In this document: in pieces, positions 1 through 7,961 of the stretch | Position numbering within the stretch: position 1 is the first letter of the stretch | Layout: every line of letters starts with the position of its first letter | From: Candidatus Zixiibacteriota bacterium | GTDB taxonomy: Bacteria; Zixibacteria; MSB-5A5; GN15; JAAZOE01 | NCBI GenBank assembly: GCA_012797915.1 | Contig: JAAZOE010000429.1 | Coordinates: 1-13,876 of the forward strand | Direction: 5' to 3' | Length of the DNA: 13,876 nucleotides | Made by a program: the position numbers and the translations under genes | Notes under the pieces: model-generated | What the model was told of the DNA's origin: nothing | Seen by the model: only the letters and a program-made list of their open reading frames with translations | The model's database searches: none

Positions 1-1
1 C

Positions 2-1147
2 GAGGTGGTGGCGGCCGGCAAACCGGCACAGATCAAGAAATGCCCGCAATCGCTGACCGGCCAGTACCTGTCCGGAAAACGAAGTATTCCCGTTCCCACG
101 ACCCGACGGCCGGGAAACGGCAAAGTCCTGACGCTTGGCAAAGCCTCCGGCAACAACCTGCGCAACGTGACCGTCAGCATTCCATTGGGGTTGTTCACCT
201 GCATCACCGGGGTGTCCGGCTCCGGCAAGTCGACCCTCATCAATGAGACATTGTACCGAATTCTGTCCCGTCATTTCTACGGCGCCAAAACCGCGCCGTT
301 GCCGTACGGCTCCATCAAGGGCTTGGAACATGTGGACAAGGTGAGCGACATCGATCAGTCGCCGATCGGCCGCACGCCCCGGTCGAATCCGGCCACCTAC
401 ACCGGGACGTTCACCCCCATCCGCGACCTCTTTTCCAGCCTGCCGGAAGCGAAAGCGCGCGGGTACCAGCCGGGACGGTTCTCGTTCAATGTCAAAGGCG
501 GACGGTGCGAGGCTTGCCAGGGGGACGGCATCATCAAGATCGAGATGCATTTCCTGCCCGACGTCTATGTCCCCTGCGAGGTCTGCAAGGGGAAGCGATA
601 TAACAAGGAAACCCTCGACGTCACCTACAAAGGCAAAAATATCTCCGATGTTTTGGACATGACCGTCGACGAGGCGATGGAGTTTTTCGCCAATATCCCG
701 ACCATCCGGCGGAAACTGGCGACCCTGGTCAGCGTCGGATTGGGATATATACATCTGGGACAGCAGGCAACGACTTTATCCGGCGGCGAGGCCCAACGGG
801 TGAAGTTGTCCACGGAGCTATCCAAGACGGCCACCGGCAAAACGCTGTATATTCTCGATGAGCCGACCACCGGTCTGCATTTCGAGGATATCCGCATGCT
901 TCTGGGAGTCTTGCAGGAGTTGGTTGATCGCGGAAACACGGTGCTGGTGATCGAGCATAACCTCGATGTTATCAAGGCGGCCGATCATATCATCGACCTG
1001 GGCCCCGAGGGGGGCGACGAGGGCGGGTTGATCGTTGCCACCGGCACGCCGGAGGAAGTAGCCCGCGAGCCAAAATCGTACACCGGCCAGTTTTTGCGCA
1101 AGGAATTCGCCGCCGCGAGGAACGGAACCCGGCCAACCGAGCAGTAG
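2..1147 (+). CDS. uvrA: UvrA, excinuclease ABC subunit A (C-terminal part, 5' truncated by window edge)
   Basis: UvrA is the damage-recognition ATPase of nucleotide excision repair. It dimerises, binds distorted DNA and loads UvrB. About 380 residues are visible and the reading frame is open at the left edge, so the N-terminal ATPase and first zinc module lie outside. Counting from the GTG at position 5: second-cassette Walker A GVSGSGKST at 69-77; zinc-finger cysteines 168, 171, 191 and 194 (CxxC-x19-CxxC); ABC signature LSGGEAQRVKLS at about 258-269; Walker B plus D-loop LYILDEPTTGLH at 281-292; H-loop His318. This order is the UvrA C-terminal half. The protein ends in TAG at 1145-1147 and a hairpin terminator follows about 50 bp later. 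Nothing looks broken. No SOS box can be judged because the promoter is outside the window. Confidence 0.97.
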   Translation, partial: EVVAAGKPAQIKKCPQSLTGQYLSGKRSIPVPTTRRPGNGKVLTLGKASGNNLRNVTVSIPLGLFTCITGVSGSGKSTLINETLYRILSRHFYGAKTAPLPYGSIKGLEHVDKVSDIDQSPIGRTPRSNPATYTGTFTPIRDLFSSLPEAKARGYQPGRFSFNVKGGRCEACQGDGIIKIEMHFLPDVYVPCEVCKGKRYNKETLDVTYKGKNISDVLDMTVDEAMEFFANIPTIRRKLATLVSVGLGYIHLGQQATTLSGGEAQRVKLSTELSKTATGKTLYILDEPTTGLHFEDIRMLLGVLQELVDRGNTVLVIEHNLDVIKAADHIIDLGPEGGDEGGLIVATGTPEEVAREPKSYTGQFLRKEFAAARNGTRPTEQ

Positions 1148-1200
1148 GTTTCTTTATAGACTATTGACATGGGCACACCCCTTTCGTGGTGTTGCGGGTG

Positions 1201-1224
1201 ACCGGGACTTTTGGCCCGGTTTCT
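1201..1224 (+). terminator. Probable rho-independent terminator of uvrA
   Basis: ACCGGG (1201-1206) pairs with CCCGGT (1215-1220) around an 8-nt loop and is followed by TTCT. The stem is short and the T-tract weak, but it lies 54 bp after the uvrA stop and before an AT-rich promoter region. Confidence 0.55.
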
Positions 1225-1313
1225 AAAAATTCACTTAATTGATTGTCCCGCCATTAGATAGCTGTATTTTCGACCATTTGGTCAGTTTTTTTTATATGGA
1301 TCCCTATTGCAAG

Positions 1314-1458
1314 TTATTAAAGTTTAAGCCATTATACTTTAATAAGCGTTCGGCTAATTAAAGCAGGCTTCAATAAGAGTCAAAGCATATGCCCTTATTA
1401 AAAATTATCGCTTGAAGTTTTAATTAGCAATCGGTTAATTAAGGGTACCCTTAATAAG
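1314..1458. promoter_or_regulatory. Operator-like cluster of inverted TTAATAAG-type repeats upstream of fic
   Basis: The 352 bp between uvrA and fic hold no gene but turn sharply AT-rich from about 1260. Within 145 bp the core motif (T)TTAATAAG or its reverse recurs about eight times. TTATTAAAGT (1314-1323) is matched perfectly by ACTTTAATAA (1336-1345), with a 12-nt spacer. GCTAATTAAA (1353-1362) is matched by TTTAATTAGC (1419-1428). CTTCAATAAG lies at 1368-1377 and CTTATTAA at 1394-1401. A perfect 18-bp palindrome occupies 1438-1455. A TATACT -10-like hexamer (1333-1338) overlaps the first dyad, but no well-spaced -35 is visible; TTGCAA at 1307-1312 is 20 bp away. I infer a repressor-binding array over the fic promoter. 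The C-terminal winged-helix region of the Fic protein itself is the obvious candidate binder. Confidence 0.6.
1438..1455. repeat. Perfect 18-bp palindrome ATTAAGGGTACCCTTAAT
   Basis: The palindrome is perfect, centred between 1446 and 1447, and sits 45 bp before the fic start codon and 30 bp before its ribosome binding site (GGAGGG, 1485-1490). It is the most regular member of the repeat cluster and the best candidate for a primary operator. Confidence 0.75.
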
Positions 1459-1499
1459 TCTCAGGCCAGTGGCGGGAATAGGTTGGAGGGAAATAGATC

Positions 1500-2678
1500 A
1501 TGAAAAGAGGAATGACCGGTAGATATGTCGAGGTTTCTACCATTGGAGAAAAATGCCAAGCCTATGTTCCCGACCCTCTCCCGCCGCACCCGGCAATCGA
1601 ATACGACAGCATGTTACGAACCCAAATGGACAGGACAATACTGGCGCTGGGTCGGTTGGATGAGTTGATTTCCGTATTGCCCGATCCGGCCCTATTCCTA
1701 TACATGTACGTTCGCAAAGAGGCGGTGCTTTCGTCGCAGATTGAGGGAACGCAATCATCGTTGTCGGACCTGTTGCTGTTTGAACTTGATGAGATTCCCG
1801 GCGTACCGCTCGATGATGTTCAGGAAGCATCACATTATGTGGCCGCCGTCATGTACGGTCTCGATAAAATGAAAGACGGAATGCCACTATCCAATCGTCT
1901 GCTAAAGGAAATACACGGCGTCCTGTTGTCGGGCGGCCGGGGGAGCACGAAAAGCCCCGGTGAATATCGACGAACGCAAAACTGGATCGGCGGCACCCGA
2001 CCAGGCGACGCGCGGTTTGTTCCGCCGCCGGCCGAATATATCCCCGAGGGGATGGGGCTACTGGAAAAGTTTCTTCATGATGATCCTGTGCCCACCCCCG
2101 TTCTGATAAAAGCGGCTCTGGCGCATGTGCAGTTTGAAACCATTCATCCGTTTCTTGACGGTAATGGTCGGATGGGAAGATTGCTGGTTGTTCTCATCCT
2201 GGCGAACGAAGGAATTTTGCGGGCGCCGATTCTCTATCCCAGTCTGTATCTCAAAACGCATCGCGGCCGATATTATGATCTTTTGCAGAGTGTTCGGGTG
2301 AATGGCAACTGGGAAGAGTGGCTTGAATTTTTCCTAACCGCCGTCGGCGAAACCGCTGAGCAGGGAATAGTGACGGCTCACCGACTGATGGATCTTTTTC
2401 AGACTGATCGCGCCACATTGGGATCTAAGGGGCGTATTTCCGGATCGGTTTTGCGCATTCATGACATCTTGCGTTCCAAACCAATTGTATCAATATCTTG
2501 GGTGCATCAAAAAACCGGCCTTTCTGTTCCGACAGTGACTTCGGCGTTGGGCGTGCTGATCGCAGAGGGAATGGTTCGTGAAATTACCGGTCGGCGGAGA
2601 CGACGACTGTTCGCGTACGATAAATACATTGCCATTCTGAATGAAGGCACCGAGCCCATTGTAGATTCGAGAACATAA
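1500..2678 (+). CDS. Fic-domain protein, class II (N-terminal inhibitory helix, C-terminal winged HTH)
   Basis: Fic enzymes transfer a nucleotide monophosphate, usually AMP from ATP, to a hydroxyl side chain of a target protein. The 392-residue product has the Fic_N / Fic / wHTH layout of the Shewanella SO_4266-like group. The inhibitory motif (S/T)xxxE(G/N) is present as S78-SQI-E82-G83 ahead of the catalytic core, which defines class II. The active-site loop is H206-PFLD-GNGRMGR217, with catalytic His206, the phosphate-binding GNGR and the second Arg217 intact. A flap-like GEYRRTQNWIG lies at 154-164. Residues about 320-385 look like a winged helix with a basic RRRRR wing, suggesting DNA binding. 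The ATG is supported by GGAGGG 9 nt upstream. The gene stands alone, with no small antitoxin ORF before it, as expected for a self-inhibited class II enzyme. Target unknown. Autoregulation through the upstream repeats is inferred. Confidence 0.9.
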   Translation: MKRGMTGRYVEVSTIGEKCQAYVPDPLPPHPAIEYDSMLRTQMDRTILALGRLDELISVLPDPALFLYMYVRKEAVLSSQIEGTQSSLSDLLLFELDEIPGVPLDDVQEASHYVAAVMYGLDKMKDGMPLSNRLLKEIHGVLLSGGRGSTKSPGEYRRTQNWIGGTRPGDARFVPPPAEYIPEGMGLLEKFLHDDPVPTPVLIKAALAHVQFETIHPFLDGNGRMGRLLVVLILANEGILRAPILYPSLYLKTHRGRYYDLLQSVRVNGNWEEWLEFFLTAVGETAEQGIVTAHRLMDLFQTDRATLGSKGRISGSVLRIHDILRSKPIVSISWVHQKTGLSVPTVTSALGVLIAEGMVREITGRRRRRLFAYDKYIAILNEGTEPIVDSRT

Positions 2679-2683
2679 AAAAC

Positions 2684-2714
2684 GCCGCCCGGCGAATGAT
2701 CGCCGGACGGCTTT
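2684..2714. terminator. Terminator hairpin between convergent genes, strongest for the minus strand
   Basis: GCCGCCCGGCGA (2684-2695) pairs with TCGCCGGACGGC (2700-2711) over 12 positions with one mismatch and a 4-nt loop. On the minus strand the stem is followed, after one base, by six T (the A run at 2677-2682), ideal for ending the secreted-protein gene. On the plus strand only TTT follows, so termination of fic is weaker. The fic stop codon overlaps the A run. Confidence 0.8.
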
Positions 2715-2729
2715 GGTGTTTCCAGGTGG

Positions 2730-2780
2730 GTCGGGTTCCGAATGCGTCCCCGCCGTAGCGGGTCGAATAAGAAACCCGAC
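2730..2780. repeat. Nested hairpin in the 3' region of the secreted-protein gene
   Basis: An outer perfect stem GTCGGGTT (2730-2737) / AACCCGAC (2773-2780) encloses an inner perfect stem CCCGC (2749-2753) / GCGGG (2758-2762) with a 4-nt loop. It lies 9 bp beyond the stop codon of the minus-strand gene and before the terminator, so it would form in the 3' UTR. It may protect the 3' end or assist termination. Confidence 0.5.
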
Positions 2781-2788
2781 AGGTCGCG

Positions 2789-5700
2789 CTATTTCAGTAC
2801 AACCATCTTCCGCACCAGCACCTTCTCATCAGCATTCAGACGATAGAAATAGATACCGGTGGAAACGGTCATGCCGGATTCATCCATCCCGTTCCACAGA
2901 ACGGCGTGCGCACCGGCCGAGTAGGTTCCCTCGGCCAGCGTCTTCACCTTCTGGCCGAGAATGTTGTACACGGCCAGTTCGATAGCGGCCGATTTCGGCA
3001 GGGCGAATTCGATCCGCGTGCCCATATTGAACGGGTTGGGCGAATTCTGCGCCAATTCGAAATCAGCCGGAATCGATGGCGTCAGCGGATCATCGACCGA
3101 CGACGGCGTATAGGAAAAGTCGAGGGCCGAGACGGTGTCGAGTTCGGTCAGTTCCCGGTACCCCGCGACGGGGGCTACGTATCCCGGGATATCCGGCGGC
3201 GTGAACGTCCAGTTGCCGTCACACACCCAGGCATGCCATTCACCGGTCGCGTTGATCACCGCCTCCGAAGCGGCATGATACCCGGCCGGGTAGTCATCGG
3301 TGGCACAGGCGATATTGTAGGTGCCGGGGGGCAGCGGCAGGGCAATGTCGATCAGATGACCGTAGACGTGAATATCCCGTTCGTTCAATACGAAACTCAG
3401 CCCGCCGGAGGTGTCCGCCAGCACATGAAGGCTGTAAGCCGACGGCATCGTGAGATAATTGGCCAAAAAGGCCGTCAGGTTATACACGCCGGTGTCGGCG
3501 ACCAGGGAGAAGTCGCCGCTTCCATCGGCATATTCCTCGACCAGTCCGCCCGGTCCCGATAGGCGGACCAAAACGTCGGTCAGATCCGCCGGCGTATCAT
3601 CGGGATCGATCGCCACCGCCCCGCTGACCTCGACCATCGTCGATACATACACGAAATTGATGGTCGTGTCGGTATCATCATCGGTCAGGGTGATGATCTG
3701 CGGCGGCGGAGTGACATACCCGGAAATATCGGGCGCGGTAAACGTCCACGTGCCTTCGCAAATGGTCATCCCATAGTACCCGGTTAGGGTATCGACCTGG
3801 GAAGAGGCGACATGATACCCCAAAGGATACTCGGCAGTGCCGCCGCCGACGTTGTACGGGCCGCCCGAAAGGGGCAGGATGACCCCCTGCAGATATCCAT
3901 CGACCGAGATGTTTCTTTCGTTCAGCGTGAAGGTAAAGCCGGCGGTATCGTCCAGGAGATGAATGTTGAAATACCCGCCCGGCGTGGTCAGATAGTTGAT
4001 GTAATAGACATCCAGCATATACAGGCCGGTGTCGGCATAGACGGTGAAGTTGCCGGCGTTGTCCGGGGTGGCCTGATACGATCCCGATCCGTTCAAACGG
4101 ACCTGGACGTTGCTCCAGACCACCGGAGGATCCTCGGGGTCAACCGTAATCGTGCCGGATATCTGCTTCAACATTTGATAATTGAAATTACAGATAAAAC
4201 TGACAAGTCCCTCGTCGACGGTCTGAAGGAACGCTGACGGTGCAACGGCCCCGGCAATCGCCGGAGGATTAATCTGCCAGTCGCCGTCACAGACGTAGAA
4301 TTCAAATGCGCCGGTCGCGGTATCGACGGTGCCCCCGGCGTTGTAGTCCTCGGGGGTGAAGCCGGTCGAACCCCACACCTGAATACTGGTATCGAGCGGC
4401 AACGGCACGCCGGTAATCTGGCCGGTGACATGGCAGTGGGCGTAGTTGAGGGTATATCCCATTCCACCCACCGTATCGCCGGAAACCTCGATGGAACGAT
4501 AATTCGGCACTGGCAAATACCGGTTGCAATAGACGTTGACGGTGTACGTGCCGGTATCCACATAGGCGGTGTAAACGCCGTTGTTATCGGGGTTCACCGA
4601 GAAATGGACATCGCCCTTCGTGAAATTGACCCAAACCTGGCTCCAGTCCGGATCGATATGCGGGGCCAACACCTTAATCGTATCCTGGATGAGATACCCG
4701 CTGACCAGGTTGATCTCGGCGGTGTCGCCGACGGCGACGGTCTTCAGGTTGCCGCCCTCGACGATATATCCGTCGGGAATAGGGTAGTCATCGTCCCAGG
4801 TGGAAAGGGAGACATTGCACGTGGCTCCGAGGTGGGAAACATGAAGGGCCATGACATTGTCGCCTCCCGTCCCGGAGATCCCCTCAGCCATCTGCTCGAT
4901 CGCCGGTTGATCCGCTTGCACCCGATATTGATGAGTCGGCTCCCCTCCCTGTTCCGTAATCCGGGCATAGACGACCGTATCGGTTGAAAAACAAATCAGT
5001 TCATGGTAGATGTCATGGGTGTCGGTGTTGTCGAACGAGTAACTCCACGGAACCGTGAAATTGGGTTTCAGCATGTCCGAGCTGACGCCAAGGTACCACG
5101 GACCAAGTTCCGCGGCCGAGAAGTAGATGACAAACGAGCCGTCGGCAACCTGGTATTCCTTTTCCCCGCTCCCGGATTGCGGAGAACACCAGACATAGGC
5201 CGGATAGATTGGATTCCCGAATTGATCATGGACCGTGCCATAGATGGAATCGACCGGCGCGGCATAGACGAAATCGGCTCCGGTTATATGTCCGGAGGCG
5301 ATACCACTCATCTCGGGCGGGGTCACCAGTCCGGGCAACGTCTCCGCCCCGAGCCAGAACAACTGACCGGTGGCGGCGTCGGACATGTTGATTTGGTATT
5401 GCCCCGTTTCATCGGTCAGGGCGGACCACATTTGCATGCCGGCGTCCAGATCCGCCGCGATCCAGATATTGGCCAGTTGCGGATCGGGGGCGCTGACCCC
5501 CTCGATCATCACCGTCCCGGAGAAGGAATTGGATGGTGACGCCAAGGCCGTGATCGAAAACGCCTTTTCTGCGCTGGTGGCGTCGGTCATGTCGGTGACC
5601 ACGAAGACGTAGTTCGCCGGGGCAAATCCCAACACCATATTCGGACAGATATACCAACCATCCGGCGTTGCGCTGATATCCGGCGGCCCTCCCTCCGGAT

Positions 5701-5977
5701 CGATAATCCCGTCAACGGTCGTGAACGCCAGGACAACCTTATCGCCGGGATCGCCGGTCGTCTGGTTGGAATCGGCGTCCAACCACAGTTGCCAGTAAAT
5801 CGTGGCGCCGGTGTCGCAGGTGGCGCCGAACGAAAGCGAATCACCCTGTACCGCCACGTTCACCGTCGAGTCGCCATTGACCGCGAAAAAGACATAGTCG
5901 GTCACCGCCGAAACCGGTTGGACCAGAATGGCCAGGGCCAGGAGAGCGCCGTACAGGATCCATTTGCAGTGCTTCAT
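2789..5977 (-). CDS. Large secreted beta-rich repeat protein with T9SS type A-like C-terminal sorting domain
   Basis: The function is unknown; it looks like an exported surface or extracellular protein. Residues 1-24 form a Sec signal peptide (basic start, hydrophobic core, cleavage after VSA24). The body is beta-rich and acidic with little Lys. Residues 25-150 contain WLDADSNQTTGDPGD, possibly metal binding. Residues 428-601, 604-778 and 781-957 are three diverged copies of a ~175-residue unit, each with (V/A)DTG.Y, a (C/I)(D/E)G.W step and an Ala/Ser-Gly-x-Val-x-P turn (AGAVAP, SGYVTP, PGYVAP), reminiscent of carboxypeptidase-regulatory-like or Ig-like folds. Residues 970-1062 are a FlgD-like sorting domain: SPNPFNMGTRIEFALP, then VYNILGQKVKTL, WNGMDESG and TGIYFYRL, ending VRKMVVLK. 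The usual NPFNP is NPFNM here. The ATG is preceded by AAAAGGGG 5 nt upstream. Transcribed alone, convergent with fic. No type IX secretion component is in the window. Confidence 0.85.
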   Translation of the reverse strand: MKHCKWILYGALLALAILVQPVSAVTDYVFFAVNGDSTVNVAVQGDSLSFGATCDTGATIYWQLWLDADSNQTTGDPGDKVVLAFTTVDGIIDPEGGPPDISATPDGWYICPNMVLGFAPANYVFVVTDMTDATSAEKAFSITALASPSNSFSGTVMIEGVSAPDPQLANIWIAADLDAGMQMWSALTDETGQYQINMSDAATGQLFWLGAETLPGLVTPPEMSGIASGHITGADFVYAAPVDSIYGTVHDQFGNPIYPAYVWCSPQSGSGEKEYQVADGSFVIYFSAAELGPWYLGVSSDMLKPNFTVPWSYSFDNTDTHDIYHELICFSTDTVVYARITEQGGEPTHQYRVQADQPAIEQMAEGISGTGGDNVMALHVSHLGATCNVSLSTWDDDYPIPDGYIVEGGNLKTVAVGDTAEINLVSGYLIQDTIKVLAPHIDPDWSQVWVNFTKGDVHFSVNPDNNGVYTAYVDTGTYTVNVYCNRYLPVPNYRSIEVSGDTVGGMGYTLNYAHCHVTGQITGVPLPLDTSIQVWGSTGFTPEDYNAGGTVDTATGAFEFYVCDGDWQINPPAIAGAVAPSAFLQTVDEGLVSFICNFNYQMLKQISGTITVDPEDPPVVWSNVQVRLNGSGSYQATPDNAGNFTVYADTGLYMLDVYYINYLTTPGGYFNIHLLDDTAGFTFTLNERNISVDGYLQGVILPLSGGPYNVGGGTAEYPLGYHVASSQVDTLTGYYGMTICEGTWTFTAPDISGYVTPPPQIITLTDDDTDTTINFVYVSTMVEVSGAVAIDPDDTPADLTDVLVRLSGPGGLVEEYADGSGDFSLVADTGVYNLTAFLANYLTMPSAYSLHVLADTSGGLSFVLNERDIHVYGHLIDIALPLPPGTYNIACATDDYPAGYHAASEAVINATGEWHAWVCDGNWTFTPPDIPGYVAPVAGYRELTELDTVSALDFSYTPSSVDDPLTPSIPADFELAQNSPNPFNMGTRIEFALPKSAAIELAVYNILGQKVKTLAEGTYSAGAHAVLWNGMDESGMTVSTGIYFYRLNADEKVLVRKMVVLK
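3107..4696 (-). repeat. Three tandem ~175-codon repeat units inside the secreted-protein gene
   Basis: Unit 1 is about 4175-4696, unit 2 about 3644-4168 and unit 3 about 3107-3637. Shared marks include DPDW/DPED/DPDD near the start, (V/A)DTGxY in the middle, and then LNYAHCHV / LNERNISV / LNERDIHV. Units 2 and 3 are clearly closer to each other than to unit 1, suggesting a later duplication. Similarity is at protein level; the DNA has drifted. Confidence 0.75.
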
Positions 5978-6081
5978 GGGTTCCCCTTTTGTTAGGAAGG
6001 ATGTTCATTCGCATCAATCGGGGGATAAGGCGAAACGAACTCCCTGTTTTATTTCAGTACTTCTTCCTATCGTGTCTTCCG

Positions 6082-6100
6082 TGACAGACAAAATCTGTCA
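6082..6100. promoter_or_regulatory. Perfect inverted repeat TGACAGA-N5-TCTGTCA in the divergent intergenic region
   Basis: Arms at 6082-6088 and 6094-6100 match perfectly around CAAAA. It lies 105 bp upstream of the secreted-protein start and is followed on the plus strand by TTATTTTAT. No plus-strand gene precedes it, so an operator or leader element of the minus-strand gene is more likely than a terminator. Confidence 0.4.
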
Positions 6101-6324
6101 TTATTTTATCGGCCGTTCAAGAAAAAATATTATCGCCCCGGATAATAAATTGCCGGGCGACACCGGCCGTGTGAGTAGGCGACCGATCGCATTGCCTGTG
6201 AAGTCAAGTGTGAGCAGTCAATCCAATATTTGAATGTAATCAGGCGGTTCAGGCCATCCCCGGACGAGAGCCATGGTCCCGATTGCGCCGCCATCAATGG
6301 AGATTTTTGCAACCAATTATACGA

Positions 6325-6350
6325 CAATGCGTTGCGGCAATGCATTGCCG
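6325..6350. promoter_or_regulatory. 16-bp palindrome CGGCAATGCATTGCCG plus adjacent imperfect copy
   Basis: The 560 bp between the divergent genes carry no convincing ORF. They include a perfect palindrome at 6335-6350, preceded 13 bp earlier by the near-copy CAATGCGTTG (6325-6334). A further half-site GCATTGCC occurs at 6189-6196. The cluster lies 110-140 bp upstream of the fumC promoter, a position suited to an activator or repressor site. The binder is unknown. Confidence 0.4.
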
Positions 6351-6461
6351 GGTCATGGCGGCACGCAACACCGCCGTTCGCATTCAGGCAGATCTTGACG
6401 CGGGACGCGGGATGCGGTAGATTCTATTCTTTGAGCGGTCGGTTGACACGTCCTGCCTTGA

Positions 6462-6490
6462 TTCACCCGCGCCAGCCGCGGGTATATGAT
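6462..6490 (+). promoter_or_regulatory. Probable sigma-70-type promoter of fumC
   Basis: TTCACC (6462-6467), 17-bp spacer, TATGAT (6485-6490). The -10 matches consensus at five of six positions and the -35 at four. Transcription would start near 6497, leaving a leader of about 47 nt. A TTGACA at 6443-6448 has no partner -10 at suitable distance. Confidence 0.55.
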
Positions 6491-6543
6491 AGAAGCGAAA
6501 TGGCCGGGCAAGTAACGGCCTGACGGCGAAAGGAGAAATGGAT

Positions 6544-7947
6544 ATGGCGGACAGTACGTATCGGACCGAGACCGACAGCATGGGGGAAATAAGGGTCGCC
6601 GCCGACCGGTACTGGGGCGCCCAGACCCAGCGGTCTCTGCAAAATTTTACCATCGGCACTGATCACTTCCCGCGCGAGATTATTCGCGCCCTGGGCATCA
6701 TCAAAAAAGCCTCGGCTATGGCCAACGCCGAGCTGGGAGTGCTTCCCAAGGATAAGGCGGATTTGATCTGCCGGGCGGCGGACGAGGTCATCGACGGCCG
6801 TTTGGATGATCACTTTCCGCTGGTGGTGTGGCAAACCGGCAGCGGTACCCAGTCGAACATGAATGCCAACGAAGTGATTTCCAACCGGGCGATCGAGATG
6901 GCCGGCGGCGTGATGGGGTCAAAAAAGCCGATTCATCCCAATGATGACGTCAACAAAAGCCAGTCCTCCAATGATTGCTTTCCCACGGCCATGCATATCG
7001 CCGCCGCCGAGGAGATCCATCACCGCCTGTTGCCGGCGATGCGCCGGTTCCACAAGGAGCTGGAAGTCAAGGAAAAGGCCTTCAAGGATATCATCAAGGT
7101 GGGACGTACGCACCTGATGGATGCCACCCCGCTGACTCTGGGGCAGGAATTCTCCGGCTATCGCGCACAAATCGGGTATGCCATCGAACGGGTGGAGCAT
7201 TCCCTGAAATATCTCAAGGAACTAGCCCAGGGGGGGACGGCGGTCGGCACCGGTCTCAACACCCATCCCGATTTCCCGGTCACAGTGGCCGAGAAGATCG
7301 CCCAGATCACTGGGCTCGATTTCGTCACCGCTCCGAACAAATTCGAATCGCTGGCGGCGCATGACGCCCTGGTGTATGCCCACGGCGCGCTTAAAACCCT
7401 GGCGGCGTCCCTGATGAAAATCGCCAACGATATCCGCTGGCTGGGCAGCGGCCCGCGATGCGGACTGGGCGAACTGATGCTTCCGGAAAACGAACCCGGC
7501 TCATCCATCATGCCCGGCAAGGTCAATCCCACCCAGCCGGAAGCCATGACCATGGTCTGCGCGCAGGTCTTCGGCAACGATGTCGCCGTCAATTTCGGCG
7601 GAGCGATGGGAAACTTCGAATTGAACGTCTTCAAGCCGGTGATCATCCACAATGTATTGCATTCCATCCGGATTCTGACCGGCACGATCAACTGTTTCAC
7701 CGACAACTGCCTGGTGGGCATCAAGGCCAACGAGAAAATGATCGCCCGGCATAAGGAAAACACCCTCATGCTGGTGACCGCTCTCAATCCGCATATCGGA
7801 TACGACAACGCCGCCAAAATCGCCAAGAAGGCGCACCACGAGGGCAAGACCCTGCGTGAGGCGGCCTTGGAATTGAAGCTGTTGACCGCGGAGGAATTCG
7901 ACAAGTACGTCCGGCCCGAAGATATGGTCGGCCCGAAGAAGAAGTAG
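6544..7947 (+). CDS. fumC: Class II fumarate hydratase (FumC)
   Basis: FumC reversibly hydrates fumarate to L-malate in the TCA cycle. It is an iron-independent, oxygen-stable cytoplasmic homotetramer. With the ATG at 6544 the product is 467 residues, the same length as E. coli FumC. Visible signatures: SMGEIRV near the N-terminus, GSGTQSNMNANEV at 99-111, GRTHLMDATP around catalytic His190, and the SS-loop GSSIMPGKVNP at 319-329 with candidate catalytic base Ser320. The His-Ser spacing of 130 equals that of the E. coli enzyme (188/318). The SS-loop plus THLMDA favours fumarase over aspartase or argininosuccinate lyase. An ATG at 6538 is also in frame, but AGGAG (6531-6535) is only 2 nt from it and 8 nt from 6544, so the second start is preferred. 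It may be co-transcribed with the transporter gene 122 bp downstream. Confidence 0.96.
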   Translation: MADSTYRTETDSMGEIRVAADRYWGAQTQRSLQNFTIGTDHFPREIIRALGIIKKASAMANAELGVLPKDKADLICRAADEVIDGRLDDHFPLVVWQTGSGTQSNMNANEVISNRAIEMAGGVMGSKKPIHPNDDVNKSQSSNDCFPTAMHIAAAEEIHHRLLPAMRRFHKELEVKEKAFKDIIKVGRTHLMDATPLTLGQEFSGYRAQIGYAIERVEHSLKYLKELAQGGTAVGTGLNTHPDFPVTVAEKIAQITGLDFVTAPNKFESLAAHDALVYAHGALKTLAASLMKIANDIRWLGSGPRCGLGELMLPENEPGSSIMPGKVNPTQPEAMTMVCAQVFGNDVAVNFGGAMGNFELNVFKPVIIHNVLHSIRILTGTINCFTDNCLVGIKANEKMIARHKENTLMLVTALNPHIGYDNAAKIAKKAHHEGKTLREAALELKLLTAEEFDKYVRPEDMVGPKKK

Positions 7948-7961
7948 CTGGAGATGCTGTT

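Noticed and set aside
2906..3562. 218-aa plus-strand ORF antisense to the secreted-protein gene (also those near 3812-4237, 4430-4987 and 5003-5539)
   Set aside because: Shadow of the GC-rich minus-strand codons. Arg-rich composition, no ribosome binding site and no domain, while the minus frame has a signal peptide, repeats and a sorting domain.
6443..6448. TTGACA as the fumC -35 element
   Set aside because: No acceptable -10 lies 15-19 bp downstream. The TTCACC-17-TATGAT pair is better placed.
7158..7904. 248-aa minus-strand ORF within fumC
   Set aside because: Antisense shadow of a strongly conserved enzyme gene; its composition shows no protein-like pattern.
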